64,000 nt of DNA from Flaccisagitta enflata (GCA_965153355.1 OZ231128.1:5394001-5458000); one strand, 5' to 3'. Shown: positions 33,290-44,812, counted from the first letter of the stretch. Notes: generated from the sequence alone by a model not told the origin. Numbers and translations are program-made.

Positions 33290-34070
33290 TGCTTATATCT
33301 CCTTGTCTGTCTGTCCATCAGTCCGACAAGTGATATGTCCTCCTTAAAAATGTGAGGTTGTCTAGCGTATTTTTGAAGTGGTGACCACAGATGAGTAAAT
33401 ACAGATATTTATGATAATTGAGGACCCGTCCCATACCGTACCGTCCCCGACACGATATTGCAATGAATTGCATCGTTACGCCACGTGGCGGGAAATGGCG
33501 TTGTTGCAACGTCCACGGGATAGAGGTTTACCGCAGTGTCACGCTCGGCCCAGCCTGTGACATAGGGCTAGGGGGACTGATAGGGGTTTGAGAGGTTTGT
33601 TTTGGAGTGTAAAAGGCTTGACTTGGGGTTTAAAACGTCTTAATTTGAAATTCAAAAATAAAGGCAAGATTTGGGGTCCAAAATCCTTGTAAAATATATT
33701 TGGCTTCCCAAAATTGATTTTGATGAATTTGAAATGAACTCAAAGAATTAAGATCGAAACAAATCGAAAATAATCCTTTAAATTTGATGGCAATTGATTA
33801 TTTTTTGTCCAACTGTTCTTTTTCAATATCAAAAATATCATGCATCATTTTATTAAGGGTTGAGATATTTCAAATACAAAAGATATATCTTCTTTGTGGA
33901 CACTGTCAACTGGACAACGATGTACTTTCCACTGCTTTGCTTTGACTCTCTCCGATTCTCACTAGCATTGGATTAAAGCAGTAACCGACTTAAAAGGCTT
34001 TGGAAGTTTTGTTTTCTAATCCGAAGTAATAAATCAGCGAGTGAGACTAATTGGATAGAGAGGAAAGGGA
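33290..34070. other. Unassigned interval
   Basis: No gene is visible. 33555-33670 has GGGGTTTGAGAGG / AGGCTTGACTTGGGG-like units that recall D interiors, but both ends are absent. Confidence 0.4.
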
Positions 34071-34076
34071 GGAACA

Positions 34077-34576
<500 letters not shown>

Positions 34577-34842
34577 AACAGACAAACAGACAAACAGACA
34601 GACTCATGACATATACATAGAGAGCCAGACAGTGTAGCTAGACAGAGGGACGAGCAAGGATAGACCAAGAGAGACAGAGCCAATCTGATAAGGAGGAAGG
34701 CATGAAAGTGGGGAAAAAAGAGGCGAAGGATGAGGCTACGAGTAGAGGAGAGAAGGAGGAAGAAATGGAGGAAGAAGAAGAGAGAAGGAGGAGGAAGAGG
34801 AGATTTAATTGTGTCACTTTACTCGCCCGATAAACGGATAAA

Positions 34843-35143
34843 GAGTGCGTTTCTAGTCACAAATGATCACGTTTATAACGCGCCACTCGGTCGCTCCCCA
34901 AGTTTGTTCGCTCGCATCACTCACTCCGCTCAATCATTCCCCAGCGCTTTGCTTAGCTACACCCTCTTTGCTTAGCTACACCCTCTTCGCTAGCCCTCTT
35001 TGCTTGCTCGCTCCATTAACGGGCTGGCTCACTCACTTGGCTCACTCCCTCGTGGGATGGTGAAAATTCATGGATATGTACTCATGCTGAAAACACGTTC
35101 AATGGGAACAAACCCGTTTTTTAGTCCTCACTAGAAACACGCC
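34843..35143 (+). mobile_element. E element copy 4
   Basis: GAGTGCGTTTCTAGTCACAA start, the CGCTCCATTAACGGGCTGGC block, ATTCATGGATATGTACTCAT, and CTCACTAGAAACACGCC end. More diverged than copies 2 and 3. Confidence 0.75.
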
Positions 35144-35149
35144 TAAAGT

Positions 35150-35995
35150 TCGCTTGTGAACTGTTCTCATTTGAAAAGCTGACTTCCTTCCGTTCTGAAA
35201 CATTTTTATTCTTATCCAGATTTTTTATATCATTTATGAATTCTTTATTGTGAAAGATTTTCTCCAACTATCACCCCCCTCAGGAGGCCCTTGATAACGT
35301 TTTTATATATATGTCTACGTCAAAATTTTCAACTTGAAATATAGTTAACTGATGTAATGTGGAGCGAGCCAGGGTGCCGTGTCTAGTTTTGTAGATGGTC
35401 ATGAGAATAAAAGGCCAGTACGAAGGCGACATTAAGACAATCGTTAAGCTGGAGCTTTGGTGCGAAAGACTGGGTCAGTTGCCATGGATGAAAGCTGCAA
35501 GCGCCCATTAGGCCATTGACCATATTGTGTAACGCCACTCGAAATAAAAACGTCACACTTTGGGTCAGACAATGACAAACACTCTCGATTCAATGTAGCG
35601 ATGGCTGAGAGTTACAGTCTGACCATTCTCATTTGATTTTTCATGTGTTACACTTGACTCTCATCATAATTTTATCAGAAAAGCTTTCTCCGGGCCCATT
35701 TTATACATATTCATTCTCATTCTCATCCTCTGATGGTTACTGAGTATTTGCTCATTCGCCTCAATATAAGGTCGCTCATTCTCAATCAATCGCGCAGACA
35801 AGAAAAAATATTATCATTCTTTGGGGGCTGTTAAAGTCCAGTTATTGCTGGCAAGAACGTTTTATGTCTTTTCTTAAAACCATCAATTGGCCATGGAATG
35901 ACCGGACAAATATCCATTTTTACGACGAAATAATCATATATAAAATGGCTCCTTATATTACAAAGAAAAACTTTTTAGGTGTCTTTTTAATTGCA
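35150..35995. other. Unassigned interval
   Basis: No gene is supported. A reading frame from about 35402 (starting MRIKGQYEGDIKTIVKLELW) stays open for 36 codons, too short and unrecognised to call. Confidence 0.35.

Positions 35996-35999
<4 letters not shown>

Positions 36000-36068
<69 letters not shown>
36000..36068. repeat. (CT)n microsatellite
   Basis: Pure CT, ending CTTTCTC. Confidence 0.97.
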
Positions 36069-36069
<1 letters not shown>

Positions 36070-36224
36070 ATGTTGTGTCACCCTCCGATAACAAAACTTT
36101 ATTTTCCGCCCTGAGAATATTTCTTTTATTGGGTCACGTAATTTGTGGCCACTGCGCTTTTTTTTCGTTTCCTTCTGGTCTGGTACAGGAGTATCAAAAA
36201 TTCATAGCAAGTTTCGTTACAATG

Positions 36225-36473
36225 ATGGCGTTTTCCTAGTGAAGACAAAAAATGCAATTCTTGCTGTAAAATATGTTTACAGCGTGAACTCATATTCACA
36301 AATTTCAACTGCTCCATTAGGGAATGAGCAAAAAGAGTGAGCAAACCCGCGAATGGAATGAGCGAGTGAAGCGAACGTAGCAGAGCGGAGCGCTGTGGAG
36401 TGAGAGAGCGGAGTGAGCTGCGCGAGCGAACAAACATAGCGAGCGGCAATTTCAAAGAACGCGCCCACAGAAG
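36225..36473 (-). mobile_element. E element copy 5, degenerate
   Basis: GGCGTTTTCCTAGTGAAGAC, ACAGCGTGAACTCATATTCA, AACTGCTCCATTAGGGAATG and GAGCGAACAAACATAGCGAG follow E order, but both ends have drifted. Confidence 0.7.
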
Positions 36474-36610
36474 CATTAAAATTCATAGCAAGTTTCGTTA
36501 CAATGAAACTTGCATGGAGCAAGAATTGCGAATTTTGTTAGAACTGAATTGAGGCGAAAGATATGAGTTCAGAATTCATCAACACTGCCAAAGCTTGAGG
36601 TTTTCATACT

Positions 36611-36779
36611 GATTGAACGCTGATAACATCTCGGTAAAATGATACCGGTTTTTAACGACTTATGTTTTCACCAAAATTTTCATGCAAAAAACCCCAGTTG
36701 CAGTAGAAAAAGAGGTTAAAAATTCATTTTGTCAGAAAAAGTTACCGGTCCGGTAAAACCTCGATTAAGCGTTCAAAAA
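36611..36779. mobile_element. Small inverted element FB4 (about 170 bp)
   Basis: Left TTGAACGCTGATAACATCTC, GGTAAAATGATACCGGT; from the right TTGAACGCTTAATCGAGG, TTTTACCGGACCGGT. The ends pair with several mismatches. Confidence 0.5.
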
Positions 36780-37204
36780 TTATTTTTAATTTAAGATAAC
36801 GATTGTACCTATAAAAAGCAACTTATCCTGATGTTGTGACTATGTTGTCACGGGTAGTGGTGCCTTGGCTTTGTTACACTGACCAAGTCACGGAATTGAT
36901 TTCTGCTTTGTGGTTGAAAGAACATCCAGAAGTCATGATTTCAAGAAAAGCATCGGCGTTATATTTTCCAGTCGGAAAATCGAGTTTTTATTTCCGAAAT
37001 CAAAGGTGTTTTATTTTTCTCTTATTGAGCTCTTAAATTTTTCAATGAAGATAAAATCGTTGGTCAGTAAGGTAATCTTTTCTCTCTAGAGTAAGCCATT
37101 TAACGGACTGATCTAATCAGTTGTTTGTAAGCGACATGATAAGAGCCGATATATAAGCCAAAGAACAATTTGCTCCAAAAAGAAAAAAAAATACAATTAG
37201 AAAG

Positions 37205-37468
37205 CAGTCGCCAAGGGCAATATATGGTCAGTGTTACCCATTACCCTGCTTTGTTTGACTGTGTACTTAAGTAGGGGAAACCCTGGCAAAGTCTCAATGA
37301 ACACAGGGGTTTGTTTAATGTTCATCAGTCCTCCCGTCCATTCAAAGTCAGAGGCCTTTAAGGGTGGACTTGAAGTCCAAGAGAAGCTTGATAGGGTGGG
37401 GGGAACGATCGACAAACAAAGATCCCCTGCGTTCTACTGGACTTTGTCCCCTTTGGGGGCCGCTGCCC
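37205..37468 (-). mobile_element. D element copy 5
   Basis: CAGTCGCCAAGGGCAATATA, GGTCAGTGTTACCCATTACC on the tail side, and TCCCCTGCGTTCTACTGGAC, TTTGTCCCCTTTGGGGGCCG, CTGCCC at the other end. It lacks the long minisatellite. Confidence 0.72.
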
Positions 37469-37751
37469 GAAAAGGGGAAAAGCAAAGATAGTAGCAAGGC
37501 GCAGTACATTCATCCACCGCTTATCTCTCCATTATCACAAGGAGCACGTTTCTTATTCCCTGTTTTTTTCTCTACGCGTTAAAAGTGTGATAAAAGTCTC
37601 AAGAGTCATGAGTTTCCCCGTAGGCTATATAGAAGCTAGGTTTCTGTGCTTTCAAGCTCCACTATAGTAGCCGCCGCAATTTCACAATCTTTCTCGAGCA
37701 TCTATTTTAGTTTCCACGGGCCGCGCGACTAGGTAAATCTACAGCACAAAG

Positions 37752-38120
37752 GCTATGGCTGTAAATGGACAGTGATACCCATACCCGTCTCCATACTCAA
37801 ATCCTAGATTTCAGGCTCAATGCCCAACTTTGAGGTTCAAATCCCAGCTTTTACAATCATTCCAAGCCAGGGGGATCAATTCCTAGCCTCAAGGCTTAAA
37901 TCACAACCCGGGCGCTTAGTTTTCAGCCTCGAGGCTGTAATCTTTACATACGGCTCAAATATCTTCCTCAAGGCATGAGTTTTAGCCTCGTAGCTCAAAT
38001 CTCAATCCAGCATAGGTCATTGGCTGATTTGGAGCCGCTGCTTCTCTCACCACCACATCGCACCAAACACTGACTCACGGGCAATGGGTACCGCTGACCA
38101 TCTGACGCTTTTGCAACAAT
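37752..38120. mobile_element. Degenerate D element copy 6 with tail-like sequence at both ends
   Basis: On the left GTAAATGGACAGTGATACCC resembles an inverted tail; on the right GGGCAATGGGTACCGCTGAC, CATCTGACGCTTTTGCAAC is a normal tail. The interior has CAGCCTCGAGGCT / TCAAATCCCAG units. Confidence 0.55.
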
Positions 38121-38124
38121 TCTT

Positions 38125-38590
38125 TTTTGCTTTGTAAAGAATCATAAACTATTTCGCCCTTTCTTCTATCTGGGCGCGCTTAAGGCTCGAGGCTCGAGGC
38201 TCGAGGCAAGGGCGTCCGACTTTCATCGTTATCATGACCTCAAAGAGAAGACTCAAACACGAGAAACAGTCTCGTTGTGCTCAGAACTCTGCAATATGAT
38301 TTACAAATATGCAGCACTAAGGCCTCAAAATATGAAGCACCATGGTCTCATGACCTCACCCAAATTATGGAGCTTGAAGAAGTACCAGTTTGTTACGCCA
38401 CGCTAGTCTCAAGATGCCGCAAAACAGTCTACGCAGTCAAAGTGATGAAGGCAGTAACATCTATTCCATTTCAAACATCACAAAATATAGATTATAGATG
38501 ATCGACTTTCCCTCTATGTCACAAATGTAAAAGAATTTGGGGTTGAAATAAGATATTTCGGGAGTGTTGTTTCAGGAAGACTCAGGAAGA
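38125..38590. other. Unassigned interval
   Basis: Only a GGCTCGAGGCTCGAGGC triplication near 38181 stands out. Confidence 0.4.
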
Positions 38591-38596
38591 CTCATA

Positions 38597-38682
38597 AAGA
38601 AACATTCATTCATAAAAAAACACTCATTCATCAAAAACTTCACATTCAAAGAGGACGCATCGTTGGCCTACTTGGCCTTGTT
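38597..38682 (+). repeat. H repeat copy 2
   Basis: ACATTCATTCATAAAAAAAC, AGAGGACGCATCGTTGGCCT, ACTTGGCCTTGTTG. It matches copy 1 at 3985-4085. Confidence 0.65.
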
Positions 38683-38823
38683 GAATGAAATCAAAGATGT
38701 TATTTTATTCTATTTTATTTCATTTTGTTTTATGTTATTTTATGTCATGTGAAAAGTCTGATATCTGTTATCTATATATAGTAACATTTAACATGGAACA
38801 CATGTTAGAATGTCGTTGATGAA

Positions 38824-38965
38824 AACAAGGCCGGATACACGGCTACCCCAGTCGCGTGCGGTTGGGCGGGAGCAGTGCTGGAGAAGGTCACTTGGGCAGG
38901 AGTAGTATGCTCAACAAGCTCAAAAACGCCGAAAAAGTAAAAAGGGGACAGACCAAAAAAAGTTC
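38824..38965 (-). mobile_element. A element copy 14, truncated
   Basis: AACAAGGCCGGATACACGGC, CAGTCGCGTGCGGTTGGGCG, TCACTTGGGCAGGAG and AAAAACGCCGAAAAAGTAAA. The (ACGG)n tract and terminal hairpin are missing. Confidence 0.78.
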
Positions 38966-39034
38966 TATTTTCTCAATGCATCCCGCCATGTCTCGTGAGT
39001 CTCATAAGACTCGTGAGTGAGCATTCCTTATTCT

Positions 39035-39458
39035 GAGGGCGTGTTTCCAGTGATCGCCAAAAACGCGTCTCTTCCTGTGAAACGGGTTCACAGTGTGAAC
39101 ATATATTCAAGAATTTCAATTGTCCCACAAGGGAGTGAGCAAAGTGAGTGAGTCAGCCCGTGAACGGAGCAAGCGAGCGAAGCAAGCAGAGCGCTGCTTT
39201 GCCAGTGAGCGGAGTGAGCGGTGCGAGCAAATGAACATAGCGAGCGACCGAGTGGCCCGTTAACAAGGCCGGATACACGGCCAATACCAGTCGCGGACGG
39301 GTGGGCAGGGGCGGAAATGCGTGTTTTCACACTTTCCAACTCGATCACCACGGACCGACCAACCGACGGACGGACGGACGGACGGACGGACAAAGCCTCT
39401 TATAGAGTCGCTAGTCCGCGACTAAAAACATGATTGTTTGTGACTAGAAACGCCCCCT
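39035..39458 (-). mobile_element. E element copy 6, containing an A element
   Basis: GGGCGTGTTTCCAGTGATCG start, GTTCCTGTGAAACGGG, GTCCCACAAGGGAGTGAGCA; interrupted at GGCCCGTT by A copy 15; resumes CATGATTGTTTGTGACTAGA and ends AACGCCCCCT. Confidence 0.85.
39262..39425 (-). mobile_element. A element copy 15 nested in E copy 6
   Basis: AACAAGGCCGGATACACGGC, CAGTCGCGGACGGGTGGGCA, (ACGG)n, and AGTCGCTAGTCCGCGACTAA. The E consensus on each side shows insertion next to a T/A run. Confidence 0.9.
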
Positions 39459-39465
39459 AACATAA

Positions 39466-39780
39466 CATCATCTCACGATCATATTGGTGAAGTGTAAAGT
39501 CCAAAAAAAGGATGTACAAAATAAAGGACAGATTTGTCTTTCTCTCTCATTTATTCATTCATTCAATTGCGCTTTATGTTCTTTTTTTTCTTTCAATTTT
39601 TTTTCTCTCCTATTCTCATTTTCGAACAAAATTGGATCCCATCATGTGTGTCTGTGTGGGTCTTCAATGTCTTCATAATGTGTGTCTGTGTGGGTCTTCA
39701 ATGTCAGACGCAATATCTTCTCTCTTTTTCTTCCCGTTTGATAGCTTGATGACTTAGAGGGTGAAGACTGGAGTTTGGTG
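39466..39780. repeat. Mostly unassigned; 34-bp direct duplication
   Basis: ATGTGTGTCTGTGTGGGTCT plus TCAATGTCTTCATA occurs at about 39643 and again at 39678. Nothing else is recognised. Confidence 0.5.
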
Positions 39781-39786
39781 CAAAAA

Positions 39787-39905
39787 AGGCCGGATACACG
39801 GCAACCCTAGTCGCGTGCAGGTGGGCAGGAGCAGAAATAGGACAGGCCACTATGATATTTGGCCGGAGGGGAGTCAGGCCAAAAAGCTCATGAACGCTGA
39901 ATTTT
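39787..39905 (-). mobile_element. A element copy 16, truncated
   Basis: AGGCCGGATACACGGCAACC, CTAGTCGCGTGCAGGTGGGC, then AAAAAGCTCATGAACGC. The end is replaced by A copy 17, 12 bp away. Confidence 0.7.
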
Positions 39906-39917
39906 CAGTGAATGAGT

Positions 39918-40062
39918 AACAAGGCCGGATACACGGCAATCCAGTCGCGGATGGTTGGGCAGGAGCAGAAATGCGAAAAACGCTCGCAATTTAAAGACAT
40001 TACGTTAGGGACCGACGGACCGACCGACACGGCAACGTGTAGAGTCGCGTGTCCGCGACTAA
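39918..40062 (-). mobile_element. A element copy 17
   Basis: AACAAGGCCGGATACACGGC, CAGTCGCGGATGGTTGGGCA, short CCGACGGACCG tract, AGTCGCGTGTCCGCGACTAA end. Confidence 0.85.
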
Positions 40063-40269
40063 CAATGTTACTAACGGAAAGATGGGCGGACGTCTTTAAG
40101 AGGCCGCTACTCAAAAAAAAAAAAAAAAGAAAGAGGAAAGGAAGCAGGCAGAATTGGTATCCTCAAACGTCTTTGAGGATCGTTTTCATCGTTAGCAAAA
40201 CGATTCATTTGTGATCGTGACTTTGATCTTTTGTCAAAAAGAACCGTGAATGTGGATTGCGTAGTTATG

Positions 40270-40825
40270 AGAAAGAGGAGCCATTTGGATGCTTCACATA
40301 GGAAATATTGGGAGTATCCCTTTGTCCCGCTTACGCAATATGGAGAAACAAAAATCATAAAGATAAGGGATTTCCTTTTTTAAAAATTCCATCATCTTCC
40401 GTTTTTGTCTTGACCTTAAAGTTACCCATAGAAATCAATGAGAATCGAAAAGTCCTTTCATAGTTTTGTTACTGATAGGGCAGTTATTTGTATTAGACAA
40501 TCATGATATTCGTAAGGATAAACTTCAATATTATAGCAAAAACTAGGTAAGAGCTTACTTAGAAAGCTGATGAACAATTTCATGAAAAGAAAGAAATAGT
40601 TAAAATCATTTCAAAGAACATCAGCATAACAATTTTTCTTACTGCATTATGCAAATTTAGTCTTACTTAAATCTTGCTAAATCAAACGGAAGATAAACAA
40701 TTTTGAGGTAAAGAAAAATGGTAAGGGTTCTAAAATACATCGTTCCACATAAGGTAAGCAGGACGAAGAAAAATTTACAACTTTTGCTATGTGAAGCACC
40801 CAAAGGAGCCATGATCACTTCGAAG
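40270..40825. mobile_element. Foldback element FB5, about 135-bp arms
   Basis: Left GGAGCCATTTGGATGCTTCA, CATAGG...GTCCCGCTTACGCAATATGG; from the right GGCTCCTTTGGGTGCTTCAC, ATAGC...CGTCCTGCTTACCTTATGTGG. Both arms end near CATCTTCCGTTT / ATCTTCCGTTT. No coding content. Confidence 0.68.
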
Positions 40826-41134
40826 TTCAAAGTTCAAAGTTTAAAGTTTCTAGTGTCAACAAAACTGGACATAACGTTGTTTATTTGTTATTTATTCAAC
40901 GAATGATCTGCATCTACATTTGTCACATTCTAGCCTCAACTTAACATTGGACATTTTCGTAATGGACATTACAAACTTTGGACAAAAGGGAATTGGACTT
41001 AAAAAGTTGGACATTTTCGTCGTCCTCCCTAGAACTAGAAATGCCCCCTGTATGCATTTTCGCCCACCCGACTGAATACTTGTTCTACTCACTGACCTGA
41101 CTTAGGAATTTCAAAGATGTACAAATGAGTTGTT

Positions 41135-41335
41135 GCTTGCGGGTGGGCAGGGGCAGAAATGCGAGCGGGCAAGGGCAGAAATTGGACAGACGGGGACTGT
41201 GTTGAGACTGAGCAGGGGCAGTCAAGAGCAGAAAACACTATTTCGGTTGATTCTAATTTTCGCGTTACCCACTTGCCTACCATTGAACGGACCAAGTAAC
41301 GCACCCTTTTATAGAGTCGCTTAGCAAGTGACAAA
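41135..41335 (-). mobile_element. A element copy 18, degenerate
   Basis: GCTTGCGGGTGGGCAGGGGC with two further GGGCAGGGGCAG-like units, and TTTTATAGAGTCGCTTAGCA at the end. The AACAAGGCC end is lost. A short TGGCTTCGTAATTAA repeat (four units) follows at 41348-41400. Confidence 0.6.
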
Positions 41336-41705
41336 AAAATGATTCAACTGGCTTCGTAATTAATGGCTTCGCAATTAATGGCTTCGTAATAAATGGCTTT
41401 AACGACTTGATAAATTCGAAAATTACTATTGTTTCAATTGAAAAATTTATCGCCCAACCGGCAAACCGACTGGCAAACCTTCTTCTAAAGTCCTATGCAC
41501 GCAACTAAAAAAAACCATGCCATCCAAAAAGCGAGAAGCGAGAGCGCGAGCGTGAGTGCGATACCAGAATATAAAGAAAACAGAAAGTTTAAACCCGTTG
41601 TTTCTTTTCATTTGGAATTTCGCTCCATTAAAATCTGGCACATTTTCCCCCACTTATGCGTTGGTTGCCCTTGAAATGCCCTCCAGTTTTGGCGGGAGCG
41701 ATTCT

Positions 41706-42000
41706 TAGGGCGCGTTTCTAGTCACAGACAATCATATTTTGAAAGGGCCACTTGGTTGCTCGCTATGTTCAATCGCTCGCACCGCTCACTCCGCTCACTC
41801 ACTCCGCAGTGCTACGCTTTGCTACACTCACTTTGCTACGCTCACTTTGCTACGCTTGCTTTGCTCGCTCCATTCACAGGCTTGCTCACTCACTTAGCTC
41901 ACTCCCTCGTGGGACAGTTGAAATTCATGAATATGTGTTCGCGCTGTAAACGCGTTTAATGGGAACAAACGCGTTTTTGGTTGTCAGTGAAAACACGCCC
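41706..42000 (+). mobile_element. E element copy 7
   Basis: AGGGCGCGTTTCTAGTCACA start, GAAAGGGCCACTTGGTTGCT, CTACGCTCACTTTG units, GGGACAGTTGAAATTCATGA, and AGTGAAAACACGCCCT end. Confidence 0.85.
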
Positions 42001-42124
42001 TTGGGGGCGTTGCTATGCCAACGTCATTCGAATGTTTATGTCGATGAAACCATTTCACATCGTTAGCATAAAACAAGTTCAAGATTCCATGGTGTTATTT
42101 TTTTTCTTCCTCCACTGTCTTTTT

Positions 42125-42337
42125 AGTCGCATGCACGCGACTCTACAACCCACTCTGTCCATCTGTCAGTTGGTTGGTCTGTTTGTCGGTAACGTTCAGC
42201 TTTGTTTCATCGTTTTACGCCTTTTTATGTCATTTTAAGTCATTTTAAGTTATTTAGTCTTTTGGTCTTTTAGTCTTTTAGTCTTTTGGTCTAATAGTCT
42301 TACAACCGCACGCGACTGTAAGGTTTTGGCCTTGTTT
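42125..42337 (+). mobile_element. A element copy 19 with TCTTTTAG minisatellite
   Basis: AGTCGCATGCACGCGACTCT start, ACTCTGTCCATCTGTCAG, then AGTCATTTTA and AGTCTTTT units, ACCGCACGCGACTGT and GGCCTTGTTTT end. It matches copy 5 in having the AGTC-rich minisatellite. A TGGGCAGCGGTT D-like start and the hairpin GTTAAGTGC-GGCT-GCACTTAAC follow at 42338-42380. Confidence 0.85.
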
Positions 42338-42393
42338 TGGGCAGCGGTTCAGATCGCGTTAAGTGCGGCTGCACTTAACATAAGGAATAACAG

Positions 42394-42602
42394 TGCCGGA
42401 TACACGGCTACCAAAGTCGCGTGCGGGTGAAAAGGGGCAGTGATAAAACAGACGACTCATGCATTTGGGCAAACGCCGAAAGAGTAAAAAAAAAGTAGAA
42501 AGGGGATGGATGGACCGACAGACGGACCGACCAACAGACCGACCAACAGACCGACCGACCGGTGGACAAAGCGGGGTGTAAAATCACGTAGCCCACGACT
42601 AA
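42394..42602 (-). mobile_element. A element copy 20
   Basis: GCCGGATACACGGCTACCAA, AGTCGCGTGCGGGTGAAAAG, CATTTGGGCAAACGCC, ACCGACCAACAG tract, GCGGGGTGTAAAATCACGTA end. Confidence 0.82.
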
Positions 42603-42679
42603 AAATGGGCATATTCAGAAAATCATAAATATTTGGTCCATCCTGCTTATTAACATGCATGATATTGGCAATATCGGCG

Positions 42680-43040
42680 ACGGTTGAGCAACAGAATGGG
42701 CACAATTTGGGCAATAGAATAAAACATCATTTCCAAGCACTTTTCTTGTTTCTTTTGCGTGTTAAGAGCCCAATCTCCTTGGAAAATCGGTTTGGACTTG
42801 AGCTAGGCACTCCGTCATCAATGCTGTAGTTGTATAGAATTGATTACTGGAATTACTCTCTCTCAAAACTCCAGTAATCAATTCTATACAACTACAGCAT
42901 TGCTGACTGAGTGCTTAGATCAAGTCCAAATCGATTTTCCAATGAGATTAGGCTTTCAATATGCAAATGGAACATGAAAAGTGCTTGGAAGTAATGTTTC
43001 ATTCCAATGCCCAAATTGAGCCCACTCTGTTCGGCTTTGC
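42680..43040. mobile_element. Hairpin element FB6, about 170-bp arms
   Basis: The left arm (about 42684-42857) and right arm (about 42872-43040) mirror each other. CCAGTAATCAATTCTATACA in the right arm is the complement of the sequence near 42838, and TTCCAAGCACTTTTC at 42731 pairs with GAAAAGTGCTTGGAA at 42977. The loop is only about 14 bp, so it is a near-perfect long hairpin. Confidence 0.85.
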
Positions 43041-43347
43041 AATGTTTAATGGGAAATTATGGTTGTTGCAGTTGTTGTTGCTTGTTGCAGTTTTCTTTTC
43101 ACGGAATAATGTGAATATCACTCCCCGGAGATATGTTCTTCACTTTGCATCTTCACTTCTTATCTCCTACCAGGCAAATGTGTCGCTTCGTTTATTCGTA
43201 TCATGGTAACTTTTACTTGGGTTAATGAGTTCTCATAGGAAGCGCGCACTCTAATTAGGCTAATGGTTACAGTTGACTTGAGCACCAATAGTTCATTGAC
43301 CAGGACAAAGTTCTGCCTCTAACAATGGGACTCTCTCTGACTCTCTG

Positions 43348-43451
<104 letters not shown>

Positions 43452-43506
43452 GCGTTACTGATCGATTGGCAAATCGAAGCGTCATCTGCGTGATATTAGA
43501 GGAGGC

Positions 43507-43582
43507 GTAACAGACGGACAGACCGACGGACTGATCATCTGAAGGACAGACCCTTTTATAGAGATGCGATCACGCCTCTAAA
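43507..43582 (-). mobile_element. A element fragment (copy 21)
   Basis: CGGACAGACCGACGGACTGA then TTTTATAGAGATGCGATCAC, GCCTCTAAAA. Only the tract and the hairpin side remain. Confidence 0.5.
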
Positions 43583-43956
43583 ACGCAGAATAATCTCTCC
43601 CCTGTAAAGTTTTTAGATAGGCAACGTAATCAATGCTTAAATTGGTTGAAGTTATGAGAGTATAACATTAAGGCATTCCAAAAATTAAAAAAATAAAAAA
43701 AAAACGAAAAAGAAATAAGTTTTTTTTTCGCTTTTAGTATAGTTTTGCTTCTTTCTTTTTTTTTTTTCTTTTTTTTTCTAGGAAAATGCTCCCTTGTGAA
43801 AAGAGACTTCTATTCAGCCATGTTTGCTTTTTAGTTCAAAAGTGGATTTTTTCTTTAAAAGATGTTTCTTGAAGTTTTTTGTTTATTCATTTTACAGTTT
43901 TTCTTTTTACGCGTTTGCTTTTACGCGATAAAACTCTCTTCTCCGTTCCAGGAAGC

Positions 43957-43987
<31 letters not shown>

Positions 43988-44195
43988 CGCCCGAAAAAAA
44001 ACTTGGACTGCGTCTTTTCTTTTTCAAAAAAAGTATCGAAAACGCGAAAGAGTTTATCGACGAACGTTTAAAAAAAAATGAGGAAAAGAAAGGAAATAAG
44101 AGACCCGAGAGAGAGTCACATTCTCAACGTTGCCAAAACCGCGTCTTGACCGAATCGGAAACGACAATTTGAAACTATCATCTATAACCTTTCCC
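43583..44195. other. Unassigned AT-rich interval with a short (GA)n
   Basis: A (GA)n of 24 bp lies at 43963-43986. No gene is seen. Confidence 0.4.
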
Positions 44196-44202
44196 ATCTT
44201 AA

Positions 44203-44420
44203 CCAATCACGAACTTCGACGAGGTCTTTTTTCCTCCTTTTCCGCCTTTGATACACCGGTCAGCCAATCAAAAGTCGGCGACGAGACGTCTTCCTTACCC
44301 ACGACGACCAATCAGGAATCGGCAAACTGAAGCCTTTAAATTGAGTTGTGCCGTCCAATGAGAAAGTGGATATGAGGGGACCAAATTGTTCACTCTTTTT
44401 CGGCAAATCGTTCAGTTGCT
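44203..44420 (+). promoter_or_regulatory. Cluster of four CCAAT boxes with a TTTAAA element
   Basis: CCAAT pentamers start at 44203, 44264, 44308 and 44355, all on the plus strand; the first three read CCAATCA, the usual NF-Y core, and spacing is 61, 44 and 47 bp. CCTTTAAATTG (about 44332) could serve as a TATA-like element, and TCGTTCAGTTGC (about 44407) as an initiator. The local CpG content is higher than in flanking AT-rich DNA. No protein with recognisable domains follows, so the target is unknown; a non-coding or spliced transcript is possible. Confidence 0.42.
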
Positions 44421-44654
44421 AAGGCGTGACTTTTACGCTCGGCGACCGGGAATGAAATGCGAACGAGTTTCATTGTGGGACGAAGCGCGGAATTGGGATG
44501 TTGGCAAGGGGTTTGGGGGGTGGAGGTTGCCAGGGGGTGGGGTGCGGTGGTGGGGGTTGCCAGGGAGCGGGGGGTGGCGTTGGGGGTAACGGTCATTGAG
44601 ATAGATGGTAAGCGTAAGATTCCCGCTTGAGTTCAGTGTTATATTGCTAGAAAT

Positions 44655-44812
44655 CCAGGCAATGTGGAAATGACATAATGATTGCATTGGACGGATCATA
44701 AACATATCATATCATATCATATCATATCATATCATATCATATCATATCATATCATATTTCAACGTTTTTTTATGATCCGTCCCATACAATCATTATGCCT
44801 CAACAACGATCG
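44655..44812. repeat. Inverted repeat around a (CATAT)n array
   Basis: CATAATGATTGCATTGGACG, GATCATAAA on the left and TTTATGATCCGTCCCATACA, ATCATTATG on the right flank about eleven CATAT units (44703-44757). Confidence 0.88.

Noticed and set aside
42338-42380. Hairpin GTTAAGTGC-GGCT-GCACTTAAC as a transcription terminator
   Set aside because: Rho-independent terminators are not expected in this eukaryotic context and no T run or gene precedes it.
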